Under the pieces are notes generated by a model. It ran no database searches. It saw nothing but the letters and a program-made list of their open reading frames with translations, and was not told the DNA's origin. A stretch of 64,000 nucleotides of DNA from Aquitalea pelogenes (GTDB lineage Bacteria; Pseudomonadota; Gammaproteobacteria; Burkholderiales; Chromobacteriaceae), in contig NZ_LNQV01000014.1 of the NCBI RefSeq assembly GCF_001515305.1, forward strand, positions 1-64,000, given 5' to 3'. This document shows positions 35,212-44,477 of the stretch, piece by piece; position 1 is the first letter of the stretch, and each line of letters opens with the position of its first letter. Made by a program: the position numbers and the translations under genes.

Positions 35212-35300
35212 ATCAAAATTCCTTTTTAAAAACCGCCATAATGCTAACGTAATTTAGCAAAAATTAACATACAGCCTGATTCCGCCAGCTTGCGGGCAAG

Positions 35301-35329
35301 AAAAAGCCCCGCTTTGCATCAGCGGGGCT
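35301..35329 (-). terminator. Rho-independent terminator of the opp operon
   Basis: Stem AGCCCCGCT / AGCGGGGCT with a seven-base loop; read on the minus strand a T tract follows. About 22 bases beyond the oppF stop. Confidence 0.85.
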
Positions 35330-35350
35330 GGAGACCGGGCATTGGCTGCA

Positions 35351-36343
35351 TCAAGCCAGCAGGCAGGAACTCTGGCTCTGCTCACTGATACGGCGCAGCT
35401 GGATGGTTTCCTTGCTGCAACGATCCTCGGCCTGCGGGCAGCGGGTGCGGAACACACAGCCGGACGGCGGATTGATCGGGCTGGGCAGATCGCCTTGCAG
35501 GATCTGGATCACCTTGTTTTTCTCCAGCTTCGGGTCCGGAATGGGAATGGCCGACAACAAGGCGCGGGTGTACGGATGGGCAGGCGCGTCGTACAAGGCA
35601 TGCTTTTGCGCCAGCTCCATCTCGCGGCCCAGATACATCACCAGGATGCGGTCGGAAATATGCTTCACCACCGCCAGGTCGTGCGCGATGAAGATCAGCG
35701 CCAGGCCCATCTCGCGCTGCAGTTCCTTCAGCAGGTTGATGATCTGCGCCTGGATCGACACGTCAAGCGCCGATACCGGTTCGTCGCAGATGATCAGCTT
35801 GGGCTCCAGAATCAGCGCACGGGCAATGCCGATACGCTGGCACTGGCCGCCGGAAAATTCGTGCGGATAGCGGTTGATCATCTGCTCGCGCAGGCCCACC
35901 TTGCGCATCATGCTGCGCACGCGCTGCATGATGTCCTCGGCGGACAGCTCCGGCTTGTGCACGCGCAGCGGTTCGCCAATGATCTGGGCGACGGTCATGC
36001 GCGGGTTGAGCGAGGCCAGCGGATCCTGGAAGATCATCTGGATATCCTTGCGCACTGCATGCCAGTCCTTGTCGCTGCCACGGGTGAGGTCCTTGCCCAT
36101 CCACACGATTTCACCAGCGGTGGCCGGAATCAGGTTGAGGATGGCGCGCGACAGGGTGGACTTGCCACAGCCGGACTCGCCCACCACACCCAGGGTTTCA
36201 CCGGCGTAGAGGTCGAAGCTGACGCCGTCCACCGCCTTGAGCGTGCGCCTGGCGCTCCACGGCCAGCGGCCGTCGCCCTTCACCTGAAAATGCACTTTGA
36301 CATCACGTACCGACAGAATCGGCTGCTTGGCTTGTTCAGACAT
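35351..36343 (-). CDS. oppF: Oligopeptide ABC transporter ATP-binding protein OppF
   Basis: One of the two ATPases energising oligopeptide uptake. 330 residues with Walker A GESGCGKS (about 55-62), 'QDPLASLNPRMTV', signature FSGGQCQR, Walker B LIICDEP and the C-terminal cysteine cluster 'CVFRTRCPQAEDRC', which in OppD/F-type proteins binds a 4Fe-4S cluster or disulfide. Its start overlaps the oppD end by eight bases. Last gene of oppABCDF. Confidence 0.95.
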   Translation of the reverse strand: MSEQAKQPILSVRDVKVHFQVKGDGRWPWSARRTLKAVDGVSFDLYAGETLGVVGESGCGKSTLSRAILNLIPATAGEIVWMGKDLTRGSDKDWHAVRKDIQMIFQDPLASLNPRMTVAQIIGEPLRVHKPELSAEDIMQRVRSMMRKVGLREQMINRYPHEFSGGQCQRIGIARALILEPKLIICDEPVSALDVSIQAQIINLLKELQREMGLALIFIAHDLAVVKHISDRILVMYLGREMELAQKHALYDAPAHPYTRALLSAIPIPDPKLEKNKVIQILQGDLPSPINPPSGCVFRTRCPQAEDRCSKETIQLRRISEQSQSSCLLA

Positions 36344-37337
36344 GTGCCACCTCCTGTGCGGCCAGCTGCAATTCGGCTACCGGCTTGTGACAGGCGCGCA
36401 GCACCTGCGGATTGCTGGTGCTGGCAGCCAGTGCCGGCAGTTCGTCGGCGCAGCGGCTGCTGGCGTGGGTGCAACGCTCGGAGAACGGGCAGCCCTTGGG
36501 CATGTGCGCCATATTGGGCGGATTACCCGGAATGCTCACCAGCTCGCTGCCGTCGTGGTCCAGCCGGGGCAAGGCGCCCAGCAGGCCGATGGTGTAGGGA
36601 TGGCTGGGCTGATAGAAGATGTTGTCCGCCGTGCCGTATTCCATGACGCGGCCGCCATACATCACCATGACTTTTTCGCACAGGCCGGCCACCACGCCCA
36701 GATCGTGGGTGATCATCACGATGGAGGTGCCGAAATCACGCTGCAGGTCTTTGAGCAGGGTGAGGATCTGCGCCTGTACCGTCACGTCCAGCGCGGTGGT
36801 GGGTTCGTCGGCAATCAGCACTTCCGGCTCGCACAGCAGGGCCATGGCAATCATCACCCGCTGGCGCATGCCGCCGGAGAATTCGTGCGGATACATATTG
36901 ATGCGACGGGCGGCTTCCGGAATGCGCACTGCGTCCAGCAGCTCGATGGCGCGCTTTTTCGCATCGCGGCGGCTGATGCCCTTGTGCAACTCCAGCACCT
37001 CGGTCATCTGGCGCTCTACCGTCAGATAGGGGTTGAGCGAGGTCATCGGGTCCTGGAAGATCATCGCCAGCCGGTCGCCGCGGATGCGGTTGAGCTCGGT
37101 CGGGCTCATGGCCAGCAGGTTCTGGCCCTGGTACAGCGCCTCACCGGTGGTTCTGCCGTTACGCGCCAGCAGGCCCATCATGGCTAGTACGGTCTGGCTC
37201 TTGCCGGAACCGGATTCGCCGACGATGCCCAGGGTCTGGCCCTTTTCCAGCTCGAAGCTGACGCCGTTGACGGCGCTGACCACGCCGTCGTTGGTCTGGA
37301 ACTGTACGCCCAGATTACTTACTTTCAATAGACTCAT
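36336..37337 (-). CDS. oppD: Oligopeptide ABC transporter ATP-binding protein OppD
   Basis: Second ATPase of the peptide importer. 333 residues with Walker A GESGSGKS (about 40-47), 'QDPMTSLNPYLTV', signature FSGGMRQR, Walker B VLIADEPTTALD, and the C-terminal cysteine-rich segment 'CPFSERCTHASSRC'. 11 bases downstream of oppC; overlaps oppF. Confidence 0.95.
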   Translation of the reverse strand: MSLLKVSNLGVQFQTNDGVVSAVNGVSFELEKGQTLGIVGESGSGKSQTVLAMMGLLARNGRTTGEALYQGQNLLAMSPTELNRIRGDRLAMIFQDPMTSLNPYLTVERQMTEVLELHKGISRRDAKKRAIELLDAVRIPEAARRINMYPHEFSGGMRQRVMIAMALLCEPEVLIADEPTTALDVTVQAQILTLLKDLQRDFGTSIVMITHDLGVVAGLCEKVMVMYGGRVMEYGTADNIFYQPSHPYTIGLLGALPRLDHDGSELVSIPGNPPNMAHMPKGCPFSERCTHASSRCADELPALAASTSNPQVLRACHKPVAELQLAAQEVAHV

Positions 37338-37348
37338 CTGTTGCTACC

Positions 37349-38263
37349 TCAACGATCTTTCGGATCGAGCGCATCGCGCAGGCCGTCGCCGATATAGTTG
37401 GCGCAATACAGGGTGACCGACAGCATGCCGGCCGGGAACAGCAGAATCCACGGGCTGGCATCCATCACCCCGGCCCCGTCCTGGATCAACACGCCCCAGC
37501 TGGTCATCGGCTCCTGCACACCCAGGCCCAGGAAGGACAATACCGATTCGGTGAGGATCACGCCCGGCACGGTGACGGTAGTGTAGATCACCACGATGCC
37601 CAAGAGATTGGGCACGATGTGGCGGAAGATGATCTTGGGCGTGGACACGCCGATGGCGTGGGCCGCCTCGACATATTCCTTGGACTTGATCGCCAGCGTC
37701 TGGCCGCGCACCACCCGTGCCATGTCCATCCAGGAGAACACGGTAATGGTGAGCACCACCAGGTAGAAGTCGCGGCCCAACAGGGTCACCATCAGGATGG
37801 CAATCAGCAGGTAGGGCACGGCATACATCATGTCGACGATACGCATCATCAGCGCATCCACCTTGCCGCCCATGAAACCGGCGGTCGCACCCCAGACAAT
37901 GCCCAGCGCCACCGAGGCGATGGTGGCCAGTGCGCCCACCATCAGCGAAATGCGTCCGCCAATCAGGCAGCGCACCAGCAGGTCACGCCCCAGCGCATCA
38001 GTACCGAACCAGTGAGTATTCACCAGCGTCGGGGAGATGCCCATCGCATCCCAGTCGGTGTCTTCATAAGTGTGTGGCAGCACCATCGGCCCGAACACAC
38101 AGGCCAGGGTGATGAAGGCCAGTACGATCAGGCTGAGCACAGCCGCCTTGTTACGGAAAAAGCGCAACCGCGCATCACGCCACAGGCTGCGGCCTTCTAC
38201 GGCGGCATCGGTGAGGCCATTGTCCAGCGCCGCTGTCATGGCTTTCTGTTTGCTTTGCATCAT
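37349..38263 (-). CDS. oppC: Oligopeptide ABC transporter permease OppC
   Basis: Inner-membrane permease, 304 residues, close to the 302 of E. coli OppC. 'SLWRDARLRFFRNKAAVLSLIVL' introduces the first helix, 'HWFGTDALGRDLLVRCLIGGRISL' is the family hallmark after the periplasmic region, and 'EYVEAAHAIGVSTPKIIFRHIVPN' is the EAA loop contacting the ATPases. It lies 14 bases after oppB. Confidence 0.95.
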   Translation of the reverse strand: MMQSKQKAMTAALDNGLTDAAVEGRSLWRDARLRFFRNKAAVLSLIVLAFITLACVFGPMVLPHTYEDTDWDAMGISPTLVNTHWFGTDALGRDLLVRCLIGGRISLMVGALATIASVALGIVWGATAGFMGGKVDALMMRIVDMMYAVPYLLIAILMVTLLGRDFYLVVLTITVFSWMDMARVVRGQTLAIKSKEYVEAAHAIGVSTPKIIFRHIVPNLLGIVVIYTTVTVPGVILTESVLSFLGLGVQEPMTSWGVLIQDGAGVMDASPWILLFPAGMLSVTLYCANYIGDGLRDALDPKDR

Positions 38264-38277
38264 GATTTTGCTCCCGC

Positions 38278-39198
38278 TCAGTAGCGAATCTTCGGGTCCA
38301 GCAGCGCATAGGCCAGATCCACGAGCAGGTTGAGAACAACGGTAATCACCGTCACCAGCACCACCAGGCCAAGTACCAGCGTGTAGTCGCGGTTGGCGGC
38401 ACCATTGACGATGAGCTTGCCAAGGCCGGGCAGGCCGAACACGGTTTCGGTCACCACCGCAGCGGTGATGGAGGAAATGGCCAGCGGGCCGATTACCGAC
38501 ACCACCGGCATCAAGGCCGGCTTGAGCGCATGGCGCAGCACGATGGTGCGCATGGGCAAGCCCTTGGCGCGGGCGGTACGGATGAAGTTGCTGCCCAGCA
38601 CCTCGATCATGCTGCCGCGCATCACGCGGCCGATGGTGGAAATGTTGATGAACACCAGCAGGGCCATCGGCAGCACCATGTAGCGCAACGAGAAATCATC
38701 CCAGCCGCCAGCGGGCAGCCATTCCAGGCCGATGGCAAACACCATCACCAGCACCGGGCCCAGCACGAAGGACGGAAAGGCACCGCCGATATTGCCCAGC
38801 AGCATTACCAGATAGTCGATGATGCTGTTCTGGCGCAGTGCGGCCACAATGCCCAGCGCCACGCCGATGAACAGGGAAATCACGATGGCACCGCCACCGA
38901 TGGCGGCAGACACCGGCAGGGCCTTGCCCACCAGATCGTTCACGCTCCAGTCGGCATAACGGAAGGAAGCACCCAGATCACCCTGCAACAGGCTCTTGAT
39001 GTAATACAGGTATTGCTGCCACAAGGGCAGGTCGAGATGGTACTTGGCCTGCAGATTGGCCAGCACGGCGGCAGACACCTTGCGCTCCCCGTCAAACGGG
39101 CCGCCCGGGGTCAGGTGCAGCAGCAGATAGCAAACGGTAATGACGGCCAGCAGTGTGGGAATGGTCGCCAGCACGCGTCGGAAAGTATAGGACCACAT
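38278..39198 (-). CDS. oppB: Oligopeptide ABC transporter permease OppB
   Basis: Permease partner of OppC, 306 residues, the same length as in E. coli. First helix 'YTFRRVLATIPTLLAVITVCYLLLHL', then 'TPGGPFDGERKVSAAVLANL', and EAA loop 'NFIRTARAKGLPMRTIVLRHALKPALMP'. I chose ATG 39198 because it starts MWSYTFRR in line with the family and has GGAG upstream; an earlier in-frame start at 39264 would run into the oppA-oppB spacer. Confidence 0.94.
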   Translation of the reverse strand: MWSYTFRRVLATIPTLLAVITVCYLLLHLTPGGPFDGERKVSAAVLANLQAKYHLDLPLWQQYLYYIKSLLQGDLGASFRYADWSVNDLVGKALPVSAAIGGGAIVISLFIGVALGIVAALRQNSIIDYLVMLLGNIGGAFPSFVLGPVLVMVFAIGLEWLPAGGWDDFSLRYMVLPMALLVFINISTIGRVMRGSMIEVLGSNFIRTARAKGLPMRTIVLRHALKPALMPVVSVIGPLAISSITAAVVTETVFGLPGLGKLIVNGAANRDYTLVLGLVVLVTVITVVLNLLVDLAYALLDPKIRY

Positions 39199-39294
39199 GG
39201 GGATACTCCAGCCAGGCTCGTCCGCCAGCGCAGCACACGTCTTGTGAACATGGCTGTACGGCAAGGCGCGCCGGCATGATGCGCTACATCACAA

Positions 39295-39323
39295 GCCGGA
39301 TGTCCGTCTGGCGGACATCCGGC
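39295..39323 (-). promoter_or_regulatory. Intercistronic hairpin between oppA and oppB
   Basis: Perfect 12-base stem GCCGGATGTCCG / CGGACATCCGGC with a five-base loop in the 184-base oppA-oppB spacer. There is no T run on the minus strand, so a 3'-end stabilising or partial-attenuation hairpin that favours abundant oppA mRNA is more likely than a terminator. Confidence 0.6.
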
Positions 39324-39382
39324 CTCTGTTCAACCGGGGGCCGCAGCCCCCTCCTCTTGCATCACTCAGTCAAGCGCAAGGC

Positions 39383-41002
39383 TTAGTGCTGGATGATGTA
39401 GAGGTCCTTGCCGCGGTAGCGGTCCATCGGGTTCTTGCCGTAGCCACCCACATAGGACTTCACCAGACGCGGTGCGGTGTATTGCAGCAGCGGGATCATC
39501 GGATAGTCATCCATGATCATCTTCACAGCCTGGGTGAACAGTTGCTTGCGCTTGGCCTGATCAGTGGTATCGCTACCCTGCTTGATCAGTGCTTCGGCCT
39601 TGGCATTGCAGTTCTTGTTGTCGTTCTGGTCGTTGTCACACTGCACCAGCGCGAGGAAGGTGGTGGCGTCGTTGTAGTCAGCTACCCAGCCGTTACGGGC
39701 GATCTGGTAATCGGCATCGTGACGCTTCTTCAGCAGCACCTTGAACTCCAGGCTTTCCAGCTCGGTATTCAGGCCCAGCTTGGATTTCCATTCGGAAGCG
39801 GCAAAGATGGCCATCTTCTTGTGGTAGTCACTGGTGTTGTAGGCAAACTTCAGCTTGGTGCCAGGCTGTACACCGGCCTGGGCCAGCAGCTTCTTGGCCT
39901 CTTCCACCCGCTTGGCCATCGGCCATTTTGCCCAGTCGTAGCTGGTGACATCGGCACCGGCAGTACCGGCCACGATGGCGCTGTAGGCCGGGGACTGACC
40001 GTCGGCAGTCACTTTCTTGGCCAGGATGTCACGGTCGATCACCATGGACAGTGCCTTGCGCACGCGCACGTCTTTCAGCAGCGGGTCCTTGTTGTTCAGC
40101 GAGTAGTAACGCAGGCCCAGGAAAGGCGCATTGCGGATTTCCTTCGGATACTGGGTCTTGTACTTGTCGTAAGTGCCGGACGGCAGTTCCAGTACCCAGT
40201 CGTTTTCGCCGGATTCATACAGCTTCACGTCGGCGTTGTGGTCTTCGATCGGCAGATAGGTGATCTTGCCCAGCTGCACGTTCTTCACGTCCCAGTACTG
40301 GGCGTTCTTTTCCACGACCACCTTGCTGTTGACCTGCCAGTCCTTCAGCGCAAAAGCGCCGTTGGATACCATCTTGCCCGGCTTGGTCCAGTCCTTGCCG
40401 AACTTGTCGATGGTGGCCTTGGGCAGCGGAGCCAGCTGGGTATTGGCTACCAGCGACGGCATGAACGGTACCGGGTACGGGGTTTGTACTTCCAGCGTGT
40501 ACTTGTCCACGGCCTTCACGCCCAGCGCAGAAGCGGGCTTCTTGCCTTCGGTGATTTCCTTGCCGTTGAGGATGAAGATGCCGTAGGTAGAGGCATAGGG
40601 AGATGCCGTCTTGGGCTCGACAAAACGCTGCCAGCCATAGACGAAATCGCTCGCGGTCACCGCGGAACCATCCGACCACTTGGCATTCTTGCGCAGCTTG
40701 AATACCCAGGTGGTGGGGCTGGTCTGCTTCCAGGACTCGGCCACACCCGGCACAACCTTGCCAAAGCTGTCGGTGGCGGTGAGGCCTTCAAACAGGTCGG
40801 CGGTAATGGTGTTGGCCGGAACCGATTCGGCCAGTACCGGGTCCAGCGACTCGGGCTCGGAACCGGTGTTGCGGGTGAGTTCCTGTTTGGCAGCCAGTTT
40901 GACACCAGCCGGTACCTGCGCGGCCAGCGCCAGGCCAGAGCAAGCAGCCAGCGCCAGTGCCACTGCGGATGCGGTAATACGGAGCGATTTATTGTGATGC
41001 AT
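39383..41002 (-). CDS. oppA: Periplasmic oligopeptide-binding protein OppA
   Basis: Solute receptor of the peptide importer, 539 residues. The signal peptide (about 1-26) ends 'GLALA', and the mature start 'AQVPAGVKLAAKQELTRNTGSEPESLDP' follows the E. coli OppA pattern. A lipobox-like LAAC inside the signal peptide makes lipid anchoring an alternative. Peptide-binding family stretches: 'DLFEGLTATDSFGKVVPGVAESWK', 'WSDGSAVTASDFVYGWQRFV'. AGGAG ribosome site before ATG 41002. First gene of the operon. Confidence 0.95.
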   Translation of the reverse strand: MHHNKSLRITASAVALALAACSGLALAAQVPAGVKLAAKQELTRNTGSEPESLDPVLAESVPANTITADLFEGLTATDSFGKVVPGVAESWKQTSPTTWVFKLRKNAKWSDGSAVTASDFVYGWQRFVEPKTASPYASTYGIFILNGKEITEGKKPASALGVKAVDKYTLEVQTPYPVPFMPSLVANTQLAPLPKATIDKFGKDWTKPGKMVSNGAFALKDWQVNSKVVVEKNAQYWDVKNVQLGKITYLPIEDHNADVKLYESGENDWVLELPSGTYDKYKTQYPKEIRNAPFLGLRYYSLNNKDPLLKDVRVRKALSMVIDRDILAKKVTADGQSPAYSAIVAGTAGADVTSYDWAKWPMAKRVEEAKKLLAQAGVQPGTKLKFAYNTSDYHKKMAIFAASEWKSKLGLNTELESLEFKVLLKKRHDADYQIARNGWVADYNDATTFLALVQCDNDQNDNKNCNAKAEALIKQGSDTTDQAKRKQLFTQAVKMIMDDYPMIPLLQYTAPRLVKSYVGGYGKNPMDRYRGKDLYIIQH

Positions 41003-41518
41003 TCGCCTATTCTCCTGTTCTGTAGAGCCCCGCTTATTGCGGGTGTGTAATTGGCCCGGATTATGTCCGGCATTTTCCGTTTGACTGTCCGAAACGGACG
41101 GGAAATTATGCGCCAGCGCTTTTGCAATTCTCAAGCCTCACCAGAAACAATATGACAATCGTTTTGCAAAATCCGTGTCATTTCAACGACTAGGCCTTAA
41201 TTTCCAGCATTTTTGCGCAATATTTCCGCAGTAACAGCAACTATTCTCACCCAGCCCATGAGTAATGGTATTGGCAGGTATTAATATCTTGCATGCATGG
41301 CTTATTTAACAGGCAGTCCAGCCCCCCTCCCCGCGCCAATATGGGCGATTTAGCCATCCGGCATTAATTGCCTGCGTATTCAGGCCGTACCGTCACCGGT
41401 AGTCAGCGGCGTAATAAGCCGCAACGCCTTTAAATACGCGGCTTTCATTACAGCCTGTAAATAGGGCCAGTCTTTGCTCAGAGACGGACGGATTGCCCGA
41501 CAACCCGGCAATACCAAT
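41003..41518. other. Long gene-free region upstream of oppA
   Basis: About 516 bases between the oppA start and the pyrC terminator. No coding sequence is supported. It is AT-richer than average between about 41130 and 41310, so it probably holds the oppA promoter and leader. A run of pyrimidines (CCCCCCTCCCC-like) lies near 41322-41334. I see no recognisable regulator site. Confidence 0.5.
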
Positions 41519-41542
41519 AAAAAAAGCTCCCTTGCGGGAGCT
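41519..41542 (-). terminator. Rho-independent terminator of pyrC
   Basis: Stem AGCTCCC / GGGAGCT with loop TTGC, and a T tract on the minus strand, 30 bases beyond the pyrC stop. Confidence 0.85.
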
Positions 41543-41571
41543 ATTTCGACTCTGGCCAAGCGGGACTGACT

Positions 41572-42605
41572 TCAGTCCTGCATGCGCCAGTGGATGGCCT
41601 CGCCGGCACGCAGCGGCACCAGCACATCGTCGCCATAGGCCAGTTCGGCCGGCACGGTCCAACTTTCCTTCACCAGAGTAATGGTGTCGGCATTGGGGGC
41701 CAGGCCATAGAAAGCCGGGCCATTCAGGCTGGCAAAGGCTTCCAGCTTGTCCAGCGCGCCGGCCGCTTCGAAAGCTTCGGCATACAGCTCGATGGCGGCA
41801 TTGGCGGTGTACATGCCGGCACAGCCGCAGGAAGCTTCCTTGGCGTGACGGGCATGCGGTGCGCTGTCGGTGCCAAGGAAGAACTTGGCCGAACCGGAGG
41901 TGGCCGCGGCGACCAGCGCCTGGCGGTGCAGCTCGCGCTTGAGTACCGGCAGACAGTAATGATGCGGACGGATGCCACCAACAAAGATGGCATTACGGTT
42001 CATCAGCAGATGATGCGCGGTGATGGTGGCGGCAATATTATCCGGCGCGCTGGCCACATATTCGGCGGCATCCTTGGTGGTGATGTGTTCGAACACCACG
42101 CGCAGGGACGGCAGGCGGGCCAAGAGTGGCTGGAAGACCTGTTCGATGAACACGGCTTCGCGGTCGAAGATGTCGATGGCGGAGTCCGTCACTTCACCAT
42201 GCACCAGCAGCGGCATGCCGCATTCGGCCATGGCTTCCAGCGCCGGCATGGCTTTATCAATACTGCTGACACCAAAGTCGGAATTGGTGGTGGCACGGCC
42301 GGATACAGCTTGATGCCATGCACGAAACCGCTGGCGCGCGCCTTGCGCACTTCTTCGGCACTGGTGTTGTCGGTGAGGTAAAGCGTCATCAGCGGTTCGA
42401 AGCGGCTGCCGGCCGGCAGTGCGGCCAGAATGCGCTCACGGTAGGCGGCGGCAGCTTCCACCGTGGTCACCGGCGGTTTCAGGTTGGGCATGATGATGGC
42501 ACGGCCCATCTGGCGGGCGGTGTCGGGCAGTACGGCAGCCAGGGCTGCGCCATCGCGCAGGTGCAGGTGCCAGTCGTCGGGGCGGATCAGGGTCAGTGTC
42601 GTCAT
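41572..42605 (-). pseudogene. pyrC: Dihydroorotase PyrC, one apparent frameshift
   Basis: Zinc amidohydrolase of pyrimidine synthesis (carbamoyl-aspartate to dihydroorotate), type II, about 344 residues when repaired. N-terminal part: '[17 protein letters not shown]' with the H-x-H zinc pair, then '[10 protein letters not shown]' with the carbamylated lysine. C-terminal part in another frame: '[10 protein letters not shown]', '[13 protein letters not shown]' and 'GTDSAPH'. At 42292-42300 the minus strand reads GGCCGTGCC; GGCCGGTGCC would restore '[15 protein letters not shown]'. Since pyrC is normally needed for growth without uracil, a base-calling error is the likely cause. It follows the tusA-like gene after 58 bases. 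Confidence 0.9.
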
Positions 42606-42663
42606 GCGCTCGGGCTCTATGTCGGGTCTATGTCTGGGCTGGCAGTATCGGTTGCGGTCAGGC

Positions 42664-42894
42664 TTACTTGCGACGCAGTACCATGCGGAACTTGCCTTCC
42701 GCCGTGGTGGTGGACTCCAGCAGGGCATTGCCGGTCTGGCGGCAAAAAGCCTCGAAATCCTTGGGTGCACCGGCATCGGTGGCAATCACTTCCAGCACGG
42801 CACCGCTTGCCATATCGGCCAGCGCCTTCTTGGCGCGCAGGATGGGCAAGGGACAGTTGAGGCCGGACAGGTCAATCAGGCGGTCGGGAGTCAT
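42664..42894 (-). CDS. TusA-like sulfurtransferase (SirA family)
   Basis: 76-residue TusA/SirA-fold protein. The sulfur-carrying Cys14 sits in the motif N-C-P-L-P ('[17 protein letters not shown]'), and '[27 protein letters not shown]' is the usual middle. TusA relays persulfide sulfur for tRNA thiolation or molybdopterin assembly; several paralogues usually exist, so the exact role is open. Divergent from the NRDE gene, upstream of pyrC on the same strand. Confidence 0.88.
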   Translation of the reverse strand: MTPDRLIDLSGLNCPLPILRAKKALADMASGAVLEVIATDAGAPKDFEAFCRQTGNALLESTTTAEGKFRMVLRRK

Positions 42895-43011
42895 GGGGCG
42901 TGTCGCTCAGTCTTTACGTTACAATGCAGAGGTGAAGGCAGTATTCTACCGGCTATCCATCCGAGTAGTTTACGCCACCCGTCAAGCCCTTCCCAAATCG
43001 GAATGCCCGCC

Positions 43012-43791
43012 ATGTGCGTGATTGCTTTTGCCTACAAGATGCCCGGCCTGGGCCAGCTGGTTTTGCTGGCCAACCGCGACGAATACTATGCCCGCCCGGC
43101 CGCAGCGCTGGACTGGTGGGAAGGCCATACCGATACCCTTGGCGGGCGCGACCTGCAGGCCGGTGGCAGCTGGCTGATGGTGGATGGCCGTGGCCGCTTT
43201 GCCGCGCTGACCAACTTCCGCGAAGGCTATGGCAAGAGCGGGGAACGCTCGCGCGGCGAGCTGGTCCAGCGCTTTGTCACCGGCGATGACGACCCGTTTG
43301 CCTTTGCCGACTGGCTGCGCGACAACCACCAGCACTATGCACCGTTCAACCTGCTGTACGGCAAGGTGGACGATCTGTTCCACTTTCACAGTCGTGGCGC
43401 ACGCATTGCCCGGGTGACACCCGGCATCCACACCCTGTCCAATGCCACGCTGGACACCCCATGGTTCAAGAGCGAACGCCTGGCCGAACACTTGCGCGGC
43501 CTGCGCCGTCCGCCCGGCGAGGATGAAGCCTTTGCCTGGCTGGCCGATGCCACCGCGGCCGGGCCGGGCCAGTTGCCCAACACCGGGGTGGGGCTGGCGC
43601 TGGAAAAGGTGTTGTCGCCGGTATTCATTCAGGGCCGCGATTACGGCACCCGCGCATCGATGCTGCTCAACGTATCGGCCCGTGGTGATGTAAGCTTGTC
43701 CGAACTTACCTGGGGGTTGGCCGGCCGCGAAGCCGGTCGCCGCCGTTATACCATCCGGCCGGGGCAAATCCAGCACCCGGCCAAGCCTTGA
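43012..43791 (+). CDS. NRDE (TANGO2) family protein
   Basis: 259 residues. It starts Met-Cys ('MCVIAFAYKMPGLGQLVLLANRDEYY'), with the N-R-D-E motif at 21-24, and continues 'LGGRDLQAGGSWLMVDGRGRFAALTNFR', all typical of the NRDE/TANGO2 family. An exposed Cys2 recalls N-terminal nucleophile hydrolases, though activity is not established. An ATG three codons earlier exists, but the family begins with MC. Same-strand neighbour 13 bases downstream. Confidence 0.92.
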   Translation: MCVIAFAYKMPGLGQLVLLANRDEYYARPAAALDWWEGHTDTLGGRDLQAGGSWLMVDGRGRFAALTNFREGYGKSGERSRGELVQRFVTGDDDPFAFADWLRDNHQHYAPFNLLYGKVDDLFHFHSRGARIARVTPGIHTLSNATLDTPWFKSERLAEHLRGLRRPPGEDEAFAWLADATAAGPGQLPNTGVGLALEKVLSPVFIQGRDYGTRASMLLNVSARGDVSLSELTWGLAGREAGRRRYTIRPGQIQHPAKP

Positions 43792-43804
43792 GCAGGAGAT
43801 GTGC

Positions 43805-44326
43805 GTGAATCTGTCCCGATTTGGTCTGGCCCTGGCCGGACTGCTGCTGGCCCTGGCTGCCCAGGCCAGCGAATACAACAAGGGCTTCAACAACACCAAC
43901 TACGCGCTGGAAGACGTAAAGCCCTGGGAAGAAGGCAAATACAGCATTCCGGCTTACCCGACGGCACCGGACTGGATCGGTTTTTATGTCGGCCCGGAAG
44001 TGGCCAACAAATACTTTGCCGACAGCAAGAGCATGACGGTGGGTGAGGATGGCGTGGTACGGCTGATCCTGCGTGTGCAAAGCCCGGCCGGTGCCGAGAA
44101 CCTCAGCGTGGAAGGCATCCAGTGCAGTGCCAATACCTACCGCAGCTATGCTTTTGGCGACAGCATCAACAAACGCTGGATTGAATCCATGCGCGAGGAA
44201 TGGCGCAAGATTGAATACGATGACAAGGCCCGCCGCGCCCTGCGCGAGGACCTGTGTGTAGAGAAGACTGCACCGAAATCTGCCGAACAGGCGGTCAAGC
44301 TGCTGCGTGCCGCGCCCTGGCGCTGA
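43805..44326 (+). CDS. CNP1-like family exported protein
   Basis: 173 residues with a signal peptide (about 1-20, 'LLLALAAQA'). The mature part 'PWEEGKYSIPAYPTAPDWIGFYVGPEVANKYF', 'SMTVGEDGVVRLILRVQSPAGAENLSVEGIQCSANTYRSYAFG' corresponds to the CNP1 family (cryptic neisserial protein 1), of unknown function and found mainly in betaproteobacteria. GTG 43805 is preferred since AGGAG lies six bases upstream; ATG 43799 is only one base from it. In operon with the NRDE gene. Confidence 0.88.
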   Translation: MNLSRFGLALAGLLLALAAQASEYNKGFNNTNYALEDVKPWEEGKYSIPAYPTAPDWIGFYVGPEVANKYFADSKSMTVGEDGVVRLILRVQSPAGAENLSVEGIQCSANTYRSYAFGDSINKRWIESMREEWRKIEYDDKARRALREDLCVEKTAPKSAEQAVKLLRAAPWR

Positions 44327-44477
44327 AGCAGCGGCGCTGAAAAGCTGACGCCCTGCCACAGGGCGATGCCTGGCTGTTACGGCCTGTGTCGCCCTGCCTG
44401 CACCAGCGCGGTGCATTCGTCATGACAAGCAAGTGAAATTGCGGTATCAATAAGGCTTTCCCCCATCTGGCCGTATT

